Origin: an uncultured bacterium
GTDB lineage: Bacteria; Cyanobacteriota; Vampirovibrionia; Gastranaerophilales; Gastranaerophilaceae
Assembly: GCA_900553205.1 (NCBI GenBank)
Contig: USCK01000051.1
Span: forward strand, 1-11,453
Length of the DNA: 11,453 bases
Direction of reading: 5' to 3'
Shown: positions 7,207-11,453 of the stretch, piece by piece
Layout: every line of letters starts with the position of its first letter
Position numbering within the stretch: position 1 is the stretch's first letter
Notes under the pieces: generated by a model
Database searches by the model: none
What the model was told of the DNA's origin: nothing
The model's input: only the letters and a program-made list of their open reading frames with translations
Program-made: the position numbers and the translations under genes

Positions 7207-8177
7207 TTTACGCGTGGGTATTTATGAGTTCTCCAAATAACTTTTGTAAGCATTATATAGTAAATGCCTATTTTGTTGATATTAGGTCTTGTAAAGAGAA
7301 AAGATTCAAATTTGTTAATAAGGATATTTTGTGATATTGCGCTTAGATTATTAATATAGTAATTAATACTTTTATAATTTCTTTTTTTTAAATATTGTAA
7401 TATTGTATGCCTGAATGCATATTTCATGAAGATTTCAAATTTTCTGTTTGTTATTTTCATATTTTTATATTCGTTGATGACAATATTATTGTGTAATATA
7501 TTATCTTTCATTCGTTTTTCCTCTTTTAAGATAGATGTCGCTTGGTTTGTAACACAGCCATTGTAAATGCTAAGTGCTTTACCTATATATGTTACTTTTC
7601 CATGAAGAGCTATTCTAAAAATGAAGGTAAAATCTTCGTTAAATTTTTGTTCACAAATAAAACTCCCCCATGTTTTATAATTTTCTTTCAATATGGATGT
7701 CTTGATTGTAGTCGCACTTATGTGAAAATAAACATGTGGATTTTCGAAAAAGTCTATTTCTTTTATGTTATTCAGATTCTTAATAGGTATGTTGTATGAA
7801 CGTTGCTTCGTTTTATAATTCTGTGAGTATCTTCCTGTTAGTACTATTGGATTATTTGGAAATAGGTTTATGGCGTTATTAACTTCTTCAAGGTAGTTGG
7901 GTAGCCATTCATCGTCTCCGTCTAAAAAAGAAATCCATTCTCCATGGCTTTCCATGATACCTCTGTTTCTCGCCACACTTACCCCTGAGTTCTTTTGATG
8001 GATAATTTTTAATCTTTTGTCTGTAAAGTTTTGGGTTATATATTCTATGCTATTATCGGTAGAGCCATCGTTTACAATTATAACTTCGAAGTCTTGATAG
8101 GTTTGTTTGAATACAGAGTTTAATGTTCCAATAATTGTTTGCTCCTTGTTATATAAAGGAATGATAATAGATATCAT
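7203..8177 (-). CDS. Family 2 glycosyltransferase
   Basis: This is a 324-residue inverting GT-A glycosyltransferase. The catalytic domain occupies about residues 1-215. The opening strand is SIIIPLYNKE (3-12), followed by VNDGSTDNS (35-43) for nucleotide binding, NSGVSVARNRG (63-73), and the metal site FLDGDDEW (84-91). CEQKFNEDFTFIFRIA (about 170-185) is the acidic helix near which the catalytic base usually lies (the E-D pair). The C-terminal 110 residues are basic and asparagine/isoleucine-rich without clear domain assignment. The start overlaps the stop of the previous glycosyltransferase by ATGA and the end overlaps the next gene in the same way. A run of eight A on the coding strand (7382-7389) is present in the C-terminal part but the reading frame is intact. 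Donor and acceptor are unknown. Confidence 0.92.
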   Translation of the reverse strand: MISIIIPLYNKEQTIIGTLNSVFKQTYQDFEVIIVNDGSTDNSIEYITQNFTDKRLKIIHQKNSGVSVARNRGIMESHGEWISFLDGDDEWLPNYLEEVNNAINLFPNNPIVLTGRYSQNYKTKQRSYNIPIKNLNNIKEIDFFENPHVYFHISATTIKTSILKENYKTWGSFICEQKFNEDFTFIFRIALHGKVTYIGKALSIYNGCVTNQATSILKEEKRMKDNILHNNIVINEYKNMKITNRKFEIFMKYAFRHTILQYLKKRNYKSINYYINNLSAISQNILINKFESFLFTRPNINKIGIYYIMLTKVIWRTHKYPRVK

Positions 8178-8986
8178 GATTTAATTTTTTTTATATAGAC
8201 TAGAATTGATAGAAATGTATAAAGAAGTTTTCCCAAAAAAGTGGTTTCACCTATTTTTTTTAATTTAATTTGAAAAGTGGTTCTTCCTTTTGAAATAAAG
8301 TAATAATCTCTCATAATTCTTGGGGGTAAAGCAAGTTCTTCTCTCAGTTGTGTATTTTCTTTTTTGCATAATTGTATGTTTGTATTGCTAATTCCACTAT
8401 TTTCAAATTTTGATATAATATAGTTTATATGTTGGTATGTACAATTTCCCCATACAAAGGCATCTATGAAGAATTTTACATCAGATATGATTTTATACTT
8501 CTCATCATAAGGATATTTGATTAATAACTCTTTTTTTATGAAACTGGATTGATGTTTAATAACTCCACATAACATATTTGCTAGCGTAATCTCTTCGGGA
8601 GATTTTACTAATTTATACGATTTCTTGTGTTGGCATAATGTATCTCCAATAAGAATATCACTTCCGTTGGATTTTTGAGATACTGTTGCTAATACGGAAT
8701 CATCATTAAATTCGTCGCCAGAATTCATGAATATGAGATATTCTCCGTTAGAAGCATGGACACCTTTATTCATAGCATGATAAATACCATTATCCTTTTC
8801 GGAAACCCAGTAGTTGATTTTTGAACTGTATGAAGTAATGGTATTGTAACTCCCGTCATTAGAGCCACCATCTATTATTATGAATTCGAAATTTCTGTAT
8901 TTTTGATTAATAACACTTTTTATAGTTCGTATCAGACCATTGTTATTATTATAATTAATGGTAATGACAGAAAATTTAATTCCCAT
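8174..8986 (-). CDS. Family 2 glycosyltransferase (WcaA/colanic-acid-like branch)
   Basis: This 270-residue GT2 enzyme is of the short type frequent in capsule loci. It shows FSVITINYNN (5-14), the DGGSNDGS segment (39-46), the conserved WVSEKDNGIYHAMNKG (60-75), which is characteristic of this branch, and FMNSGDEF (86-93) in place of a canonical DXD: the metal-ligand aspartate is kept in NSGD. VIKHQSSFIKKEL and ISDVKFFIDAF are the usual distal segments, the latter supplying the acidic catalytic position. A hydrophobic C-terminal tail (about 250-266) may associate with the membrane. The start lies 11 bases inside the flippase C-terminal frame, so its translation may depend on ribosomes reading that frame; the frameshift upstream could therefore reduce its expression. 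The end overlaps the next GT2 gene by ATGA. Confidence 0.9.
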   Translation of the reverse strand: MGIKFSVITINYNNNNGLIRTIKSVINQKYRNFEFIIIDGGSNDGSYNTITSYSSKINYWVSEKDNGIYHAMNKGVHASNGEYLIFMNSGDEFNDDSVLATVSQKSNGSDILIGDTLCQHKKSYKLVKSPEEITLANMLCGVIKHQSSFIKKELLIKYPYDEKYKIISDVKFFIDAFVWGNCTYQHINYIISKFENSGISNTNIQLCKKENTQLREELALPPRIMRDYYFISKGRTTFQIKLKKIGETTFLGKLLYTFLSILVYIKKIKS

Positions 8987-10516
8987 GATGTTTTATTTTT
9001 TGTAATAAAGACTTTATTTTTTGTGTATAAAATTTTTTCTCTTCACTATTACTTCCTATTGTATATATGATAAAACAATATTCTAAAGTTGTGATGATGA
9101 TGAGCAGAATAAGTCTTAACATAGATTCGGGTAACAGATGTTGAATGAGAATTCCTGTAAAGACTGGGATAAGAAATGCTATTGAACAGCGAAGAATAAC
9201 GTTTTTAAAATATTGTTTAGAGGAAATATTGCATAATGCATTAGCATAATATATGATTGTATACCCTCTTATTACATAGATGATAAGAGTAATCACATAT
9301 AATGTGTAAGCTGGCGCATTAAAAAATTTAAAAGCTAAAAAAGTAATAATAATAGGACTACAATTAAGAAGTGAAAATGCAATTTGACAATTACGTATTT
9401 TGCCTATTGAGAAAATAACTTGTGGTAGAAATAAAGTTAATTGTTCTATTAAATAGGCACTGAATAATAGTCGGCAAAATATAAGAGTATATGTTGGAGG
9501 TTGTTTTAGCCATAGGTGTAAGATATAATTTGTATCAATAAGTAGTGGTAGGAAGCAAATAGAGGTACCCCAAAATACGATTTTAGTTCCCCAAATAGTT
9601 GCTTTAATCATCATATTTTGATCTTGGGCTCCCGCACTTTTGGTTATAATTGGATTTATTGATTTTTTTATAGCCCCTCCTATACGCTTAGTTGTCCGTT
9701 TACTTGTGATGAGATACCTTGTGCTGCATTTGCAATGGTTCCATGAAATATATTTAGTACAATGTTTAAACCATATTGTGAAATCATGACTGACATGGTT
9801 CCGAGTAAATTCCATCCAGCAAAGGAGGTCATTTCTTTCATGAGTTTCATTTCCCAAAATGTCCGCGGGGCAATAACACATTCTTCATAATGTTTGTGAC
9901 AATAGATGCGCATGATAGTTAAACTAACAAGAGGAATACCTGCCATTAAAATACCGTATACTATTAATTTGTCATAGGATGTATACACACATGCAAAGGC
10001 TACTGCTAGTTTTAAAAAAGATTCGAAGATACCTACAATTGCATAATATTTCATGTTCTCATGTGCATTCATTGCAGCGTCATATGGAACTGTCATTACT
10101 GTAAACATTGTGCTTATAATAAGGCTTCCATATATTACTTGGGCTGCAAAAATACGGTTTTGTGGTATATTAAGAATACCATTGAAGAAGAAGTAACCAG
10201 CTATCAGCAATGAAATGCCTACGACAATGGAAATGCCTAAATGAAGAATAAAACTAACATTGAAAATACTTTTTTGCTTCTCTCTGTTGCCCTCTCCTTC
10301 AGAATAAGACATAAAACGTTGAGTTGCACTTGCCATTGCTGCATTGAGAAATCCTAGCATGGATATTGCTCCTCCAACAATATTAAATATACCAAAATCT
10401 GAAGCACCTAAAGAATTTAATATAAGACGGGTGGTATATAACGAAATAAACATCGTTATACCCATTTTGGCATAGAGAAATCCTGTGTTTTTTATTACTC
10501 GGTTTGCTGTTGACAT
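8976..10516 (-). pseudogene. wzx: Wzx-type polysaccharide flippase, interrupted by a frameshift
   Basis: This gene codes for a MATE/MOP-superfamily repeat-unit flippase that would move the undecaprenyl-linked unit across the inner membrane. The first 278 residues contain YTTRLILNSLGASDFGIFNI (27-46), ASATQRFMS (62-70), PYDAAMNAHENM (144-155), SFAGWNLLG (231-239) and NAAQGISSQVNGQL (263-276). Translation then hits TAG at 9682-9680. Homology resumes at once in another frame: KSINPIITKSAGAQDQ, ILHLWLKQPPTYTLIFCRLL and further membrane helices to the stop at 8976. The span of 1541 bases is exactly one short of 514 codons; restoring one base gives about 513 residues, a normal length, with many membrane segments. 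The gene starts 5 bases after the acyltransferase stop. It may be a true pseudogene, a phase state, or a sequencing error. Confidence 0.88.
9676..9690 (-). other. Frameshift site in the flippase gene
   Basis: The coding strand reads AGC GTA TAG GAG GGG here. Inserting one base just before or within TAG gives a continuous reading such as Q-L-S-V-x-G-G-A-I-K-K-S-I-N-P. The distance from QVNG to NP then equals that remembered for intact relatives (13 residues). So one base seems to be lost between 9680 and 9684. The site has no long homopolymer; the seven-A run at 9663-9669 (coding strand) comes after the stop, so slippage there cannot bypass it. No ATG follows closely in the second frame (the first is some 20 codons on), so separate translation of the C-terminal half looks inefficient. 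Confidence 0.8.
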
Positions 10517-10521
10517 CTATC

Positions 10522-11453
10522 TTATTTTTTTCCAAACATAATATATCGAAGATACGGTATTTCAAATACAATTCGCCCAAATGTATAGCTTATAAATGTA
10601 TGCAATATTCCAATTCCTAAAATACATAGGTTGATAAGAGTTTCTGGAATAGATTCAGGGAAAAGGAAATCTTTAGGCAAAAGTACAATAGGAACTACAT
10701 AGATAACTAGAGAGAATTTCCCTATTTCTTGTAAGTATTTTTGTATCCATCTAGGGGTTTGTGCTTTGAGGAAGAAATTATATATAGTAATACTTCCACA
10801 AAAAGCACATATAGAAGAAAGCATTAAATTAATTAAAGACCTCCATTCTACTCCATTTACTTCAAGTGGATAGAACTTCCAGGCAAGGCATAATATTATG
10901 GTTGAAATACCCCAAACGAAATTTGTTGTGATAAAACTATTAAAAGTTTGGTATTTTGAAATTGAATTTCCTAATAAAAAGGAAAACCAATAAATTCCGT
11001 ATATTATTAAATAGTATTGGTTGAAGATTAATCCGCATATACCCCAACAACAAACGCTTATGGCTTCTAATAGCATTTCTAATTGAATTTGATTCGATTT
11101 CTTAATTTTGCTTATCTTATATAGAATAAGATATAACATCATGAAAATAAATAAAGTTGGAAGAAACCAAATATGGCGGTTGGGGAAAAAACTGAAGAGC
11201 TCTGTTAAAGATCTTAAATTTGTTGGATATGAATTATATAAAAATAATGGAGCGATGATTAGCCAAAAGAGATATGGAATAAGTAATGAATTAAATTTTT
11301 TGTATATATAATTCATCCATCCTTTTGTACTTATCGCATTAGTTTTCTGGTTGATAAATCCACTTAGAAAGAAAAAAAATGACATGTGAAAAGAATAAAT
11401 AATCTTTGCAATAGTAAGCATTCTATTTTCCGCCATGACAATTTTATCGGCTG
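10522..11453 (-). CDS. Acyltransferase 3 family membrane protein (5' end outside the window)
   Basis: This integral membrane acyltransferase of the OafA/WecH/NodX type (acyltransferase 3, PF01757) usually O-acetylates surface sugars by carrying the acyl group across the membrane. The reading frame stays open to the right edge (five more codons before the ATG at 11436), and the visible protein lacks the usual start with its D-x-x-(K/R)-G and early G-H motif. The true start is therefore beyond the window and the protein is N-terminally incomplete here by roughly 30-40 residues. IIYSFHMSFFFFLSGFI (12-28 from that ATG) is the family's conserved F-H-M-P-L-F-F-F-x-S-G segment, with Ser in place of Pro. 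LLIPYLFW (51-58) and RHIWFLPTLFIFMM (87-100) are also typical. About nine membrane segments follow. It is the first gene visible in the transcription unit and ends 5 bases before the flippase. Confidence 0.88.
   Translation of the reverse strand, partial: ADKIVMAENRMLTIAKIIYSFHMSFFFFLSGFINQKTNAISTKGWMNYIYKKFNSLLIPYLFWLIIAPLFLYNSYPTNLRSLTELFSFFPNRHIWFLPTLFIFMMLYLILYKISKIKKSNQIQLEMLLEAISVCCWGICGLIFNQYYLIIYGIYWFSFLLGNSISKYQTFNSFITTNFVWGISTIILCLAWKFYPLEVNGVEWRSLINLMLSSICAFCGSITIYNFFLKAQTPRWIQKYLQEIGKFSLVIYVVPIVLLPKDFLFPESIPETLINLCILGIGILHTFISYTFGRIVFEIPYLRYIMFGKK

Noticed and set aside
7542..7799. Plus-strand open frame of 85 codons
   Set aside because: It lies fully opposite a clear GT2 gene; its cysteine and aromatic content comes from the antisense reading and matches nothing I recognise.
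9663..9669. Programmed -1 frameshifting at the seven-A run in the flippase gene
   Set aside because: The run lies downstream of the in-frame TAG at 9682-9680, so ribosomes in the first frame would stop before reaching it.
9700..9881. The 5' extension of the second flippase frame, starting with MCYCPADILG
   Set aside because: In this stretch the other frame carries the conserved flippase sequence (SFAGWNLLG and the NAAQG segment), so only the part after about 9682 is real coding sequence.
10383..10580. Minus-strand frame of 65 codons bridging the acyltransferase and flippase genes
   Set aside because: It overlaps the ends of both genes in another frame, and the flippase N-terminus in its own frame is strongly conserved.
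11108..11311. Plus-strand open frame of 67 codons
   Set aside because: It is antisense to the acyltransferase 3 gene, with no recognisable domain.

Overview
The window is the interior of a surface polysaccharide (capsule or O-antigen type) gene cluster, very probably from a gut member of the Bacteroidota (Bacteroides, Phocaeicola or Parabacteroides type). The organism call is an inference. It rests on the strongly AT-rich DNA, A/T-rich leaders without Shine-Dalgarno sequences in front of the genes (for example upstream of 3157, 4335 and 10516), and the particular mix of Wzx, pyruvyltransferase, GT-D-like and fucosyltransferase-like proteins. No species marker is present.

Every credible gene lies on the minus strand, so the locus reads from right to left. 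In transcription order these are: an acyltransferase-3 membrane protein (cut by the right edge); a Wzx-type flippase broken by a single-base frameshift near 9680; two family-2 glycosyltransferases; a fucosyltransferase-like enzyme with an HVRRGD motif; a probable GT-D-fold glycosyltransferase; a polysaccharide pyruvyl transferase; a Wzy-type polymerase; a family-4 glycosyltransferase; a hexapeptide-repeat O-acetyltransferase; a third family-2 glycosyltransferase; and a serine-acetyltransferase-like hexapeptide protein whose C-terminus is replaced by unrelated sequence at the left edge. Neighbouring genes overlap by 4 or 11 bases or are separated by at most 6 bases. There is no promoter, terminator, RNA gene or intergenic stretch of any size, so this is one transcription unit continuing beyond the right edge and perhaps the left.

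Together the genes describe a Wzx/Wzy-dependent pathway. Up to six glycosyltransferases build a repeat unit on undecaprenyl phosphate. The pyruvyltransferase adds an acidic ketal and up to three acyltransferases add O- or N-acyl groups. Wzx flips the unit and Wzy polymerises it. The initiating sugar-phosphate transferase, the nucleotide-sugar synthesis genes, the export/chain-length genes and the regulators are not in the window.

The two points most worth a second look are the frameshifted flippase, which if real would disable or divert the pathway, and the abrupt loss of homology at the 3' end of the last gene, which looks like a recombination or insertion junction. I saw no CRISPR, phage, toxin-antitoxin or clearly new type of system.
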